From NCBI GenBank assembly GCA_020055645.1, contig CM034547.1, forward strand, positions 59,770,909-59,834,908: a DNA stretch of 64,000 bases. Reading direction: 5' to 3'. Below are positions 12,701 through 50,439 of this stretch, one piece after another. This DNA comes from Tomocerus qinae (lineage: Eukaryota; Arthropoda; Collembola; Entomobryomorpha; Tomoceridae). The notes beneath the pieces are model-generated. The model was not told where the DNA came from. It did not search any database and worked only from the letters and a program-made list of their open reading frames with translations. Numbering within the stretch: position 1 is the stretch's first letter; each line of letters starts with the position of its first letter. The position numbers and the translations under genes were made by a program.

Positions 12701-14358
12701 CACATTTGACGGGCTTATAGTTGATGTTAACGCTGATGAGTTACCGCCACTCTGTAGTGCACCATCAGCAGTAATAAGAATCATCAACAGTCCTGATGCT
12801 GAAAACGAAAAAGTATCATTGAATTCAGTAACCACAAGTAGCACATCTTCTCCGTTGTTCTTAAATTTGGATCCCCATATGACTATGTCACCAGATTCAA
12901 AATCCTTACTATCACCGTTCCAAAACTCCAATGTTCCTCATGAATGCGAAAGTAATTTATGCGACTTGAATTTGAATACGTATAATGCAGCTTTTTCGGT
13001 AGATTCCAAGTCACCCCATTCTCAACTAGCTGTTCCTATCGCCTTGGAAAAATCCAAATACAATAATTTCTTCCATAAAGATGCATCGGACATTGAGGCG
13101 TTTGATTTACATGTCCATGAAGATCCCTGGAGTCCAATTGTTCACAATGTTCTTGTACCAGAAAAGAGCAATCCTGTTTCACCCTACTTCACTCCTAATT
13201 TATTAGATTATAAAACATCTGTAATGTAAGTGCATTTAAATCATATAAAACATTCACTTAATGCACCTTTAAATCAAAATTACTGATTTTTATGCCATGA
13301 ATAACACTAATTAAAATTCTGTACAGACACTCTTCTTCAGACAACTCCAATGCACAAGAGGAACCATATACAAAAGCAGCACATGGAAAATCGCGTTCTT
13401 CACTTCAGAGTTTTGCCAATTCTGCGAAACAAAGCAATACCATAACAAGACCAAGTATGTGTTCAAGCACGGTGACAGGGTTTAATCACATCAGTAGCGT
13501 TTCTCCAATTGGCATTCTGCAAAATGGATATTTCATCGGTATGGTGTAATAATGTTTGCATTGTAGAAAATTAGAAAATGAAAATATTTGAAATGGTTGT
13601 AATTTGTAATTTGGTGTATTGGATTTTCAGATGGAGATCCGAAGTGGAAAACGAAATGTTTTGGAATTGAGGATAAAGTAGGACGGTGTAAATCAGTGAA
13701 TGTTGAAGTTAAATCTAATGGTGGATCTGAGTCTGAATACGTAATGAATCCTATACATATTAAAAGTCGCTTCATACCTCCAGAAGTGTCCCGTAAAAAA
13801 GTCAATGCAGACTCTCGCATTTCTGCTGGTATTAAAATACCTGAGGAGAGCTACAAACATTCATTACCAGTGGCCGAAGAAGTACTTTTCAAGCAATCCC
13901 TACCTGAAGTTCTAACTACGAGGAGTAAAGGATTTGAAACAGCAATTTCAATGCCCCATAAGCGGCGGAAATTATTCCTTGAAATGGAAGGGGTGTCTAC
14001 GACAAATCTACTTGATATCGCTGATAAAAAACCAAATGGACAACTTAACTACTCTGTTGATGAAGTAGAGAGTAGCAAATCAAAGCGGAAGGTTAGCATC
14101 TTTGAAACATTTGTGCTAATAAGCATGAAATATTGTGAAAAAGTAATTTATTGACTTTTTATGGTTGTTTTGTAGAGAAATATTTTAGGGCGACTTTTAT
14201 GCTGCTCCTCCTCATCTAATGGGAAATTATCACTGTGCGAATTGACTCGTCAAGATTATGAGGTCAATGCTCCGCTCGGCGATAATTGCTGTTTACTACA
14301 GGGGCCAGATATACTTAACGCCCTGGAAGCTGAAAACTTTACTGATTCAATTTTATGA
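9794..14358 (+). CDS. sima: Hypoxia-inducible factor 1-alpha (Similar), bHLH-PAS transcription factor
   Basis: This is the oxygen-regulated alpha subunit that pairs with ARNT/Tango and binds hypoxia response elements in the nucleus. Exons: 9794-9828, 10672-10868, 10970-11124, 11207-11401, 11502-11674, 11782-11894, 11981-12128, 12201-12484, 12577-13225, 13327-13454, 13631-14091, 14176-14358; 906 aa. The basic HLH lies at about 18-78 (KRRERSKVAARCRR..LDKASIMRL). PAS-A begins near 85 (DALGGFVFVLTMDGDVIYLS) and includes FTHPEDH and RMKCTITSRGR. PAS-B holds GYQPEDLLGKS and KYGGWVWVRT. The oxygen-dependent degradation motif LTHLAP is at 442-447, with Pro447 the expected prolyl hydroxylase target read by VHL. 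A basic stretch (HKRRKLFLEMEG) resembles the C-terminal NLS. The C-terminal activation domain ends the protein with YEVNAPLGDNCCLLQG; Asn877 is the FIH target position. Confidence 0.97.
9829..10671 (+). other. sima intron 1
   Basis: This 843-bp phase-2 intron separates the 11-codon first coding exon from the bHLH exon. The donor is AG|GTCTG and the acceptor TTTAG. It is AT-rich and I see no gene or repeat in it. The first exon is supported by its ATG context (AAAATGG) and by joining in frame to the bHLH exon. Confidence 0.7.
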
Positions 14359-16278
14359 GAGTTCTAGTTTCTAATCATTATACTATGTAAAATGTAGTAG
14401 TGTATTTAATATTCCATGTATGCAAGACAATATTAAGGATGGATCGAAATTTTTTGTTTGATCACAAGAAGCAACACTATTTGTGTTCACTTGATTGAGC
14501 TATAAACGGACTCAAAGGGTAGGGCCGTGTTGTGCAATGTTCAAATGTAATTTTATTGTTACTTGACATTATGTGCTTGAAAATTCGTAAACTACTGCTA
14601 CAGATAAATTCAAATAATCGCAGATACATTTTATTTTATTAAAATAATAATTGTTTGCTAGCAAGCTGTTTTTCGTTTACCTATCTAGTTTCTAGCCAGA
14701 ATAGTCTAGTAAAATTTTGTGGTTATGTATTACCAATTTATCTCAAGTCGCCACTATTTAATTTTAGTTTTGGTTTGTAGATATAAATTTTATGTAATTT
14801 TGAATAATACACATAGTAGTACACGTACGTATTTAGCCGTATCTATGTTATGGGGTCATATGGCCCATTAAAATAATTATAGCGATAATCACCAATTCGA
14901 AAAAGTTTGATGTGCAAGAATTGCCCACAATAAATAATATTGCTAGCATATGTTCAAAATTTTTTTGTGCTGACAAAAGTTTCTTTATTCCAGTTCATTA
15001 AACGTTTGCACAATCTTCAGTTCTTTCCTTATTCTTTTAAACTAAATCGGAAAAGTATGATAAGGTTAAGATTTACAGTAACTCAAAAAATATCGCTCAT
15101 AACTCTTAATACGAACCATTGGTAATTAAATTCTCGACCTCGACAGGATATATTATACTATATTAATAACTTCTGCGTAAACAGTGAAGTAATAACGATA
15201 CATTTGCGACATTACATTACAGCATCCGTTTCTTATCGTCAATCAACATCTTTCATTCACACTATGTCATTATTTCGACACTGCAGTGCAATGCAATGCA
15301 ATGGTTTCATCTAACATTGAGACCATGTTTTTCCAAAATTGGTCAACACCATGACTAGCACTTTGCACACAATTATGTTTGTTCGTATTTATCTTTTATA
15401 AAAATGTTCACAATTAATTACAAATAATAAGTACATTCAACACAGCAAGAAAAATAATAGGTTTACTATATATGGAACCAAATTAATTACAGCAACTAAG
15501 AAAATAACGATTAACATTTGTAGCAATCAACATAACATTATGATTGTGCATTATTATTACAAATCCTTACAAGTTAGAAATCAGAAATTATTAACAAGAA
15601 CAAAGTAACATCTAAAATTGCATTCTAAAATTAAGTCACACTGTACAAGGGATGCTATAATAGCTACAACACCAATTACAATGGGAACAAACTTATCTTT
15701 GGAAGTTGGACGAGATTTTTGAGGAAACGCCAACCATTCGCTTCCTCACATTTGGGTGGAATAAATACTTGCATATTTTATGAGTTGCATGTGCAATAAT
15801 CTCCATCAACAAATTCACAGTCTGATTTTGTGCAACTTAGGATTAGCATTGTTTGCATGGTCTTCCTGAGGCTTTAAAAGTGACGAAATAAACATGGTTA
15901 CCCGAGACCATGATCGTTATACAAATTAAGGACCAATGTACACAATGTTGACATAATATTATTATGACTTGGTAGCGCTATATACGATAATTAGGATTAA
16001 GAACACACAGCTTAAAGGAAGACTTTAACTTTAAAGTATTATAATTGCATGAAAATGACAAGTTTAGACATTCGAAGTGTTAAAAATCAAAAGCTGGAGA
16101 GCTACTGACAGTCGATGGCGATTGCATGTATACAATATATTAATAACTATACGTAATATCAATAATTAAAGTTAGGTAGGTCTGTAGCTAGGAATTAATT
16201 AGGTAAGCATTTTTTGTCTGTTGTGACATGATTAGGAATATCGGAACATTTTTTACTGAAAGTGGAATGAAGTGGTTA
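14359..16278. other. Tail-to-tail interval between sima and seipin
   Basis: The 1.9 kb hold the two 3' UTRs and no coding sequence that I recognise. The only AATAAA I found on the minus strand for seipin reads as TTTATT at 14984-14989, only 50 bp beyond the sima signal, so the two transcripts may end back to back. A short (ATGCA-like) tandem sits near 15285-15302. Confidence 0.5.
14929..14934 (+). terminator. Candidate poly(A) signal of sima
   Basis: This is the first AATAAA that I found downstream of the sima stop. It would give a 3' UTR of roughly 0.6 kb. That it is used is an inference. Confidence 0.5.
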
Positions 16279-17815
16279 CTATTCTTCATCGGGTTTAGCT
16301 TGACTTCCCCGATACCGAATGTTTTGCTCAACTTCGTGCGATTCTTGTGGCTCGTCTTCTTTTCCACGAAATTCGTCATCAAATACTACAGAACTTTTTT
16401 CTGGCGTCACTTCTTCGCTTACTTCTTCTAAGTCTTTTTTCTTGTCATTTTCTGGTGTCAAAACCTCAAACTCTTCTGATGTTCTCCTTTCTGGCCGTAG
16501 ACTATTACGACTGTCCTCCGACTCGTCCGTTTCTTCTTGCAAGGGTTTCTCTAATTCTGGACTTTCCCCTTTATTTGGGACATCAATTGGCTTTTCATAT
16601 AAAGGTGGCTCGTTTGAAGATAAATCCTCCTTGTTGAAAACTATTGCTTCCTGGCTTAGTATTGCTTCATTACGCTGTTGATTCAATAGCTGACCTCCTT
16701 TAAGATAAAATATATAAACATTACATGAACAAATTACTTAAACATTAAATGATTGGAATATCTTAAAAAAATTTCCTTACGTTCTTTCATCAAGCGTTGT
16801 TTAGCAAGAGCTCTTCGCTCTTCTAACGTGCGGGCCTTTGATCCATCATATCCCATATGATACACTATTTCCTTCGGAGTAAAAAACTTGTACCACGACA
16901 AAAATGCAATTATAGTCAAGAAAAACAGATTTGTGGTAATTCCAATGACAGCAGACAAAACTGGCCAATGAAACATGAAATAGCGAAGTCCGGTAAAGTG
17001 AGCATGTATCTTCAAGTAAGTCTGGTACAGGTGGACGTGTTGACTTTGAATTCGTACATACGCTTCTGTGACTGGTCGATTCTGGATAGTAAATGAATTC
17101 ATATAATTCACATTGTTTGTAATCTCGTTTTATCATATTTATTTACATCAGTACTTCACTTACTCTATCTTCTTCGAAATTTGAAAATAATTCAACTGGA
17201 ACAATTTGCTTCTCTTCAGCGGAACCAGATAGGAGAAATGGAGCCAAAGCCAATGTTGAAATGGAGTGATGTAAAAATGATTTGTATGGAAGTATGGCAG
17301 AACGACAGGCTGTCTGAATGATGATATCATCTTTATCTTTCAGATCAGCACAAACCATAAACATACCCAATTCTTGATTTGCTGGAGACTCTGGCATTTC
17401 TAAAACCAAAACTATTTTGTAGGGTTGACCCACCATTAGAAGATGTTGCTTTCTGGTTAACGTCACATTAGCGGATGGGTAACTACATAAGCCTTTCTCT
17501 CTCCCACATGATCTGTAAAGGGACAATTTGTTAAATTAAATATTTTCCTAAGTTTTGTGTCAATACTTTAATTAATGAATAGAATATTCCTTATTACGTA
17601 AATTGCAGATGTACTGGCCGAGAATGCGAAATAGCCGGCATGTAGGAATAATAAAAAGTTGCATATAAAAAAATCGACATCCATAATATGGCAGTAACTG
17701 TCATAAGAACCAATATAGCCTTATACAAAGTTTCTTGTGCTGTCAGGACAAGGGCTGTAGTTTTATCACGGTATGATGGCAAACCCAACAGTCGACCAAT
17801 TAGATATCCCGGCAT
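16279..17815 (-). CDS. Seipin: Seipin, ER protein of lipid droplet biogenesis
   Basis: Seipin forms an oligomeric ring in the endoplasmic reticulum at sites where lipid droplets form. Exons on the minus strand: 17815-17598, 17512-17164, 17081-16781 and 16697-16279; 428 aa. One membrane segment lies at about 34-55 and a second at about 230-250, with the lumenal domain between. Family landmarks are visible: GQPYKIVLVLEMPESPANQELGMF, QTACRSAILPYKS, and just before the second membrane segment LYQTYLKIHAHFTGLRY, close to the vertebrate sequence. The cytosolic C-terminal tail of about 140 residues is rich in Glu, Asp and Ser and is not conserved. The start MPGYLIGRLLG is the first Met of the open frame. 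It is tail-to-tail with sima and head-to-head with genghis khan. Confidence 0.96.
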
Positions 17816-20800
17816 TTTGCTTTTTAAATGTCAAAATTCGATCTGCAAAACTGTAAAACAATTCCAACTTTAATAACTTTCAAAATTATATAGTCATATA
17901 TATTCAAGAGAAATTAATAGCGAGCAAAAGTTAAGCTTCAATGAAACCAGACTCATTAGAGTACATACCTTTAATTTCCTCTGTCAGTTATGACTCCAAG
18001 CACAGTGGGTTAATTATACGCTAGATTGGGAAAGATGGCAATCAATTAAACACATAAGCGTTCCTGTCAGTCAAAAGTTGCGTGGTAAACGCAGATCCTG
18101 TTATGTATTGCAATGCAGACAGCACACAGAGAGATCAGTTGACGCATAGCCTTCACCTTCAACCCTTGGACTTGTTATGTTTCAGTGTGTATAAGCTGCT
18201 CGGCCGTCGGCTACTATATTAGACGATGACTATTGCCATATAATAACATTTAAAGCAATGCAAACGGACAACGGACCCAAAAGACAATCTGTAATTAAAT
18301 AATAAAATTCATTAGCATAGGATCTATAACAAGTAATATTCATTATCTTCGTGCTTTTGCAAATCTCTGTCAGACAAACATGATATATACTTTCACCTTT
18401 AATTTTCTTATTTTCTAAGCGTATTCCCTTTTCATTGATAAGTTTTACTGTCAAAAGGTATACGGATATGTAATAGTCTGTCATTATATGCAGCACCTTC
18501 AGCCTTCTAAACACGTGGAATGCAGACAACAAATATGGAAGAAGAAAACTTGGAAATATTCAGACTCTTATTTCAAGTTAGTGAAGCTACGAAGCTATAC
18601 CACTGCATGATAATAACACTTAAATACCATAGCTAACATACTAACATCAAGAGTGTACAGCTTCGTCAGCCACAAACTGACCTTAAGCCTTAAAATACTG
18701 ATAGTAATAATTATCATTTGAAAGCATCCTAAATATGAAATATACGTATACAAAAAACTATGTCATGAAAACATACAATATTACTTTCTACCTTAACGTG
18801 TCATCTTAAAAACATTATAAGTTAAAATTTATCTAAAGAGTTTTTATACATGTACCTTTTAAACCCACCCACATTATGAATAGGAAATTTACCAACATCT
18901 TACTTTCTCTAGCTGCACGTTACTATCATGCACTCAAACCTCATTTACTGTATGTATCCACGAATTTTTTTGTTTGAAGTTTGAAGTTTTTGGTTCATTT
19001 AATGACCGCGATAATTCATTTAATTTAATAATAATTCATTTAATTAACTTTCTCCAAAAAGAAAGTAAAGTGTAAGGCTAAACTGACTGGAAAAAGAGTA
19101 GACTGCATTTTAATATTTTAACTTTATTTTAATATTGATTTTATTGTAAGTATTAAATAAGGACAGAGGAAGATATTATGTGAATACTTACTTCTTACTT
19201 CATAATTATGCAACCTTCAAACTGAAAAAACTTTTATATTTTTTAGAGTGAGAGTGGATAGAGTTTGGGACTTTCGTTTAGGACTGTATTTGTATTTATA
19301 ACACGAGGGTATATCAAGCAATATATATATATGTATATATATAAAGATTACTTAACAGGAAACATTAAGGTATGTATGATTTTCAGATCATAATTTTTAT
19401 TTAAATACGTCTTTATAATGAAAAATTATTACGCTCGTGAAAGTCTGTTAGAGACAGGAAAAAAGGGTCAGGTTACCAATTAGTAATGTCCATAAATTAT
19501 AAGAGCTAAACTTAAACTAAGTTTCCGAAGAAAATGAAAGAAAGTGGAGAAAGTAACATGCGTAGAAAGTTGCAGTCCTACTGTATCTACATTAGTATAT
19601 ACTTAATACTAAACCAATACAAACCAAAGCGCTTCTTAACGAAATGCAATTATTATTGACTTACAAGTACCCCTGAAGGGTAAGCTAAGCATAATGACAG
19701 ATTAAGGGTAAGAAGAATATGACAGCCGACACCGACCGATTTCTCATTACGTGTAGGAGTCGGAGGTAGTTAAAAAGTACTGGTTGGAAAGTAGTATAGT
19801 ATATCAACCTCGTGAAAAGAGGCAGATTTTAAATTGGATTAAAAATCTAACATACTTTAGCTAAGTGGATACCTAAACCAATTCATACCAAGAGAAAGTC
19901 AACTTTCTCCAGAAATACAGCGGAACGAACGTTTGTGCTTGCTGCTTTCATTGGTAAGGAAAAATCAGTGCAACTGCAACTCGACGATAAACGAGTAAAC
20001 CTCTAGTTTAACAATATTTCGTTTTCGTTACAATAGCATAATTTATAAATTCAACGCAGACGCTGGGAAAATATCTGTTACTGGATACTGAATAGAGAAA
20101 TCATCCCTTTAAAATCCGTGTTGGTATATGTTTAAAACTCTGTCAACTGTAAAAAGTGTATTTCTCAACTTGTCACTTGTTGACATAATATGACACTTAA
20201 ACATTAGATCGAGAGTTATTACCCTCACATAGGAGCAGGAGATGACATAATAATATTTCATAAAATTGTTCGCGTCATATCTAAATTATATGGTATTACG
20301 CTTATTAGTCATATTATCATTATTACTAATAATATTACGTATTTCCAAAATTAAATTATCGTAACTTATGACTTATCTGACAAGTGAGCAATCTAAAAAA
20401 ATTTATAGTGCAATAATTTTAAATTGAAAGAAAATAGACTAATTAGTAGACTAGACTAATTGAAGGAATAACTTCATGTAGAAGTGGTAATTGTATAGAT
20501 CCAAAATAAATACTAAATACCTTTAAATGAAGTTGAACGATGAACAATTGACAACGAATGAAACTTGTTTAAAGTTGAAAGTATTCCAATAATAGCAATA
20601 GATCAGAATGAATTCTGGATTTACCATAGGCATAAAGCCTCAGACCACGGAGCGCAAAAGTAACAAAAAAGGGACAGTAAAAATCTAATTATTATTACGT
20701 AAATTACAATTTCAAAATCTCTTTTTGTATGACGTCTGTTTTCTGTCTTGTGTATATACTTCTCTCTCTCGTGTAAGTTGTAGACGGCTAGTTTGTATGT

Positions 20801-23284
20801 ATGAATGTGTATTAGTATAGATAGATGTTATTAAGTGAAACGTATAGTCATGTATTGCACACTCACACAACACAGCTGCTGAACTTGCTATAAATATTAG
20901 AGTTTAAGCGTATTTCCGGAAGGTAAAATGTAGCGTAAATTCTTATTGGGACGTAATGACAATGAAAATTTTTAGCTAAATACTTTACCTATTGAATACG
21001 TTTAAAATGACAGTTATAAGCTTACGTATATGCAGAAACTGTTTCGAGGAGGGCTGTGTCATATAATTCTTTATACTGTAAATATCTGCCTGGAGTGCTC
21101 CTTTTTTACAAAAATGGGCCTAAATGAAAATTTTGGCATTTGAGGGGGGAGGGCTTCAGCCTTAAAGCCGCCTTCAATACGTTCTTAATTATAACTCAAA
21201 TTCCGAAAACCAATAAATCTATCTAAATCTAAATAATAAAACAATAAATCCGAAAATGTAACGTATAATATATTTAACATGAATATCTTCCATAGTTATC
21301 TTACACGTTATGGTAATATTACTACGCCTAAGATCGCTTAATATCTGTTAAGCTTGCATTTGTCTTGCTATACACTCTATTACTATTATTTAAATGTCAT
21401 GAAGTTATATGCATTGGGTCACTAAGATTAAGGCTGAATTACATCATCTATTTAGAAATCTCAAATCCTTTTCAAACAATCAGCTCAAAATTCTAATCTA
21501 ATTACTTTTGAAATGACTTTTATAAAATTGTTTTTTTTAAATTATGGGTACAGGGAAACATAAACTACTAGTAGGACATGTAATAAAAATTCAAAAATGC
21601 CCAAGCATAACGCTATAAATCATAAAATTTTACTTTTGCTATTCTGTGATTCAAAAGATAGAGTAGGTCATATTTCAGGACTGTAAATTCGATTACCTCG
21701 TACAATTTTATTTTTCGGTCAAGACTTTCTTACTTGGTACCTAGCATTTATTCATGCCGATTTACTGCGTGTCAATATACCCCAGTACGAAAGAATTGTA
21801 GTAAGTATATAGCGTTTCTCCTTGTGTCACATCCACATCTACATATTAAAACTGTGGGCCCTCCTTAAATATCTGCTGAGCTGCGGTGTATTTATTGCCT
21901 CCGTATGAAATTGCTATACCCTTAGCGCATATTAAATATAGGTAATGTTTAAGTGTGTGCAGCTGCTAGAGAAATCACGTGTTATTCATTGACGAGGGAT
22001 CAGTTAAAGTGTAGAATGTGTGAAGGTGGGGTAACATTTTGTGTGACTCCTCCTTCGGTCGATTTTTCAATCATGTCAGCCAGGCAAGGTAGTCTTTGGT
22101 TGGAAGGGCCACCGGGTGGACACACAGTGGATCCGTCTCTGACTCTCTGTCTGTCTGTGTACTCCTTTACTATGCATTAGGTACCACAGAAGAATCACTT
22201 TACTAGCACTACTGCTGTTGATTGCCACTTTCCCTTTCTGCGTTTATATCTTTCTCTTGTTTTCTTGCATTTACTTACTTACATTCATCAACATTGCATT
22301 ATTATTGGCTTTTGTGTGTAGTGTGTGAGTACTACGGCACTATTGTCAAGATTCCCAGCAAAAAACATACAAGTAAACTGTAGTTTGACTACATTGCATT
22401 GTTACAATTAACATCTATACACTTATACACAGCTACAAGAAAATATCCGAATCAAAACATTTGTTTTACTACATTACTGCGTTATTTACTTATCATTACT
22501 GTTACACTGTTACTGCTGGACCTCTACCTCCCTGCCCCTCCAAACCACAACTGGTAAAAGAACCATATTTTACAAAAATTTTCTCTATATTCACTTAATT
22601 ATTACCATTTCATGTACTTAGCATATTTCTAGTTACTAGATCCTGCTTTTTATAAAGTTTTATACAATAAGCAACTAATTTTCTCCAGTAATCTATTCAA
22701 ACGAGTGTATAACTATATCTTTTACACTTTTGTTTATAAATTAGAGCAATGTACTTTAGTATGATGTGTAGTTTGCGACGTTTTGATAGGCTGCTATGCT
22801 TATTTACTACATTAAGTAACATATCAACTAGTAACCTAGTCTATGCCTATGTAAGTAAACAAATGACGAAATGTCAAAAAGGCCAAACGTTAGATTTAGA
22901 ACTTAAATGCAATATTATAAACATGAGGCTAGGCTCATTCCATACTTTAATTTAATATTTGATAACGTAACTTTATGTGTTATGTAAGTAGAGTTTTGTG
23001 TATACTTAAAGCTTAAATTACTTTAAGGATGTCATGAATAGCAAAACAGACCCACGAAAGAAATTGTATTTTAGGGTGTTAACGGATCTACTTGCTCTAT
23101 TACAATAGAATTATAATAAGTAATTTGTTATTATTTAGTACTGCTATATATAAAGGTAAAAGTAATTATTGACCTAGTAATATTATATAGTAACATAGAT
23201 ATGATATAAGTGAAACGCTTTAAAAGAATATAGATGGTTAAATGATGATTATTGTGTAACAAATGCTTCTTTTCTCGTGTTTTA
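17816..23284. other. Head-to-head interval between seipin and genghis khan
   Basis: These 5.5 kb must contain the seipin promoter near its right-oriented start and the distal 5' region of genghis khan. I see no conserved coding sequence; all open frames are short and have no recognisable domain. A small AT microsatellite lies at 19321-19343. Non-coding first exons of genghis khan may be here but cannot be placed from sequence alone. Confidence 0.5.
19321..19343. repeat. AT microsatellite
   Basis: A (TA)n tract of 23 bp is interrupted once by a G. It lies in the intergenic region and has no evident function. Confidence 0.85.
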
Positions 23285-23768
23285 GGCTAAGGGAAGCCGA
23301 AAAACCGGAAGACGGATCTATGATGCCCCACCTTGATTGCAGGAAAATGATCCTAGAGTCCTAGTGTTTGTGATGCCGTAATTGGTAATACTTTAAGTAT
23401 TGTGGAGATTTACAGTAACTTACAGAGCAGATTTAGTAGGTAGTATTAGTGTTTAGTTATTCACTGTAAAATAGTGTTTAGTGTGTCAAGTGCACGGAAG
23501 AGGTGGATGTTATTTTGTATTTTTGTAAAAGTTACGAAGATTTTCTGAAGAAATTGCTAAAAGTATTAAAATGCATTTTCAAATGTGGTCAACTGACCAT
23601 CTGTCATCAAAAAGTTCAGTGTTGATCTTATTAACTCGAAAAAGAGCGAGTTTGTGTGTTGACATGTAATGCAACTGAGATTAAGGAATGGTGTTATTGT
23701 GCTAAGTTGGTCAGGTCAGTTGGTGAGCGACAGTGGACAGGCAGGTTCCACCACTTCCATCACCAGGC
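23285..23768 (+). other. Probable 5' UTR segment of genghis khan
   Basis: A pyrimidine-rich acceptor (CGTGTTTTAG) ends at 23284, and the sequence runs from there without a strong donor to the ATG at 23769. I therefore infer a 5' UTR exon portion. It contains several upstream ATGs, one of which opens a frame overlapping the main start. Confidence 0.45.
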
Positions 23769-48203
<24,435 letters not shown>

Positions 48204-50320
48204 ACAGGAAGGCTGAATGGAAACTTACATAGATACCAATACAATAATAACAATAATAGCCATTACTTCCTATTAGAGCATAATAGTAGACTATTGACAT
48301 AACTTGTTGTTAGAGGAATTAGTGCTGTGAGTGTACTGTATGTAGTAAGTGACATATAGCGTTGCATTTTGCAGTACTGTTTTGATATGTTGGTTCTTTG
48401 TAAAATGCGATTGAATGTTACCTATTATAGGCCTTTGATTAGTGGACATTCTGTGGGGATGAGGCTATACTATACTGAAATATTTGAGGATTTTGCTACC
48501 CTGGTATACTTTTAGAAATAAGAGCTAGCTGTATCTACGGACGAATTACTTCACTAATCGAGCAATAATCAGTTCTTTGTCTCCTGTTGACTTATACATT
48601 GATTAGATGGTTGATTGAAAAAGATTACCTCACCAGTAAATATTAAAAATAGAGGATGGAAAGTAGATATTTCTGAATTTAGTATAGTTTAGGACATGCG
48701 GAAGCAGAGTGTGAAAGGACTGTGGCCGAGTGAATCAGCTATTAACTAAAAGTATTATTACACCTACTTAACTTATCGTTAATTAGAGTTTTGTGTGAAT
48801 TGAAAGAGACTATAGTGGCATTGTGTCAGCTCTGTTATTGTAGTGTCTGTTCAAGGTGATGAAGTGTATGCCCTGTTTTTTGAAGAGTGGGAGTAGCGCA
48901 TCTAAGCAGATATTTATAAACACACAAATATACATTTACTACTACTACTTACTACTACAAGGTGTCTTGAAAACTAATATTATTGATTTTAATTAAGGTA
49001 ATTGACACTGACAGCATTTTCTTGCATTTATATAATCCTAAGATGAACTCTGAACTTGCATTTGCTATAATATGCATTACTTATCACTTAATGTGGACAT
49101 GATTCAAGTTTTTGTGTCAATGTACAACCAAGAATAGTAATCGTATGCTACAAAACTCACCTTTAGTTAGTGCTGCTACAGCAAGCCCAAGAACAAAAAT
49201 ATTCTTTAAGCCAAATCACTTTTTAAAATAATTTTTAACAAGAATTTACTATTTACACAGGTCATTACACACTTCGCTCGTACTTAATTACTTTAAGGAA
49301 AACTAGCTCAATAGAAGAATTTACCGACTCAAATGACTATGATGTGTCGTATTAATTAGTATTTAATTGTGTGTTGCAGCAATGCCAATTATTATTGCAG
49401 AGTATTATTAATTGGTTAATTACATTTAGAAGGATATATATTATTATACACTTACTAATGACGAAGTGATCGTTATTATTATGTATGTAGTCCGTAAAAT
49501 TGAAGTGACACAACCAAGCTACTGCTGCCAAGTGCCATGCAGCCTTTAAGGTCTGGGGGACAATTAATTTACACTTAACATTTACCGATTACACATCATT
49601 ATCACACTTACGATTCGATGGACTAAAGACGACTTTGACTCTCAGGTGGTTTTCTTACTAACCAGTTTGTTATTAAATTTGGAAATTCTAAGATTATGTA
49701 GACTGTTAGTTGCATGTAAATGGAAGGTAGAGTTTTAGAATTTAGTTGTGAATGTCTACTTATGATCACAGTGAGAGACAAGGAAGAACTGATTGTATTA
49801 GTAGGGATGATTGGGAAATGGACAAACTTGATAATCTTCTACATTAGAGAAGTTGATTCTGTATATTATTATAAGCTGCATGCGTATAACTGATAAGAAA
49901 CCTGAGGACGTAATCACACTCACTAGATTACCGTAATTAGCTAATTGCTTGACATACCACAGACACTAGTACATGTAAATTGTAAGAAGCATAATAGGGT
50001 AACTCACATACGCTACGCGTTAAATTACCTCCATAGCTAATGCATAATAGTTACATGATATTAAGAGTAAATTCAAATGCCGTTTTTCACATGGGCAAAG
50101 TTGACTAGAAGTAGAGCTCACTACAGGAAAATGAGGAAGTTAGAAGCAAAATGCAAAACAAGCAAGGAATCGAATTGATTATAATTTTATGTTATGATAG
50201 CTTTACTTTGTGATACCTGATTTCTCGCTGTTTTTGTATGAACATATTACACACATACGTACGTATAGTATTGTTTTGTAATACCTTGAAGATTATCATA
50301 AGACAAACGAGTTAAATAAA
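48204..50320 (+). other. gek 3' UTR (inferred), ending at an AATAAA
   Basis: No gene is visible between the gek stop and the SAS10 stop. The AATAAA at 50315-50320 is the best plus-strand poly(A) signal, which would make a 3' UTR of about 2.1 kb. A (TAC)n-rich stretch lies near 48938-48958. Confidence 0.5.
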
Positions 50321-50354
50321 TTACACTAAACAGAAAATTTGATTCTCGAGAATA

Positions 50355-50360
50355 TTTATT
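50355..50360 (-). terminator. Candidate poly(A) signal of SAS10
   Basis: TTTATT on the plus strand is AATAAA on the minus strand, 80 bp beyond the SAS10 stop. It lies 35 bp from the plus-strand signal assigned to gek. Confidence 0.65.
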
Positions 50361-50439
50361 TCCATTGGTTCATACCTAAAGGTCCTGCTAACAACTGAGA
50401 TACAAAATAGGATTAAAAATGTCAGAATTTTAACATACA

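Noticed and set aside
13470-13510. Apparent one-base insertion in sima exon 10
   Set aside because: Using the far donor at 13540 seemed to need a frameshift. The strong donor GTATGT at 13455 restores perfect phase with the next exon, so no frameshift is needed.
16319-16681. 120-codon plus-strand open frame over the seipin tail
   Set aside because: It is the complement of the acidic, Glu/Ser-rich last seipin exon, which reads in frame with the rest of seipin.
18230-18532. 100-codon minus-strand open frame upstream of seipin
   Set aside because: I see no conserved motif and no consistent splice sites. It could be chance or an untranslated part of the region.
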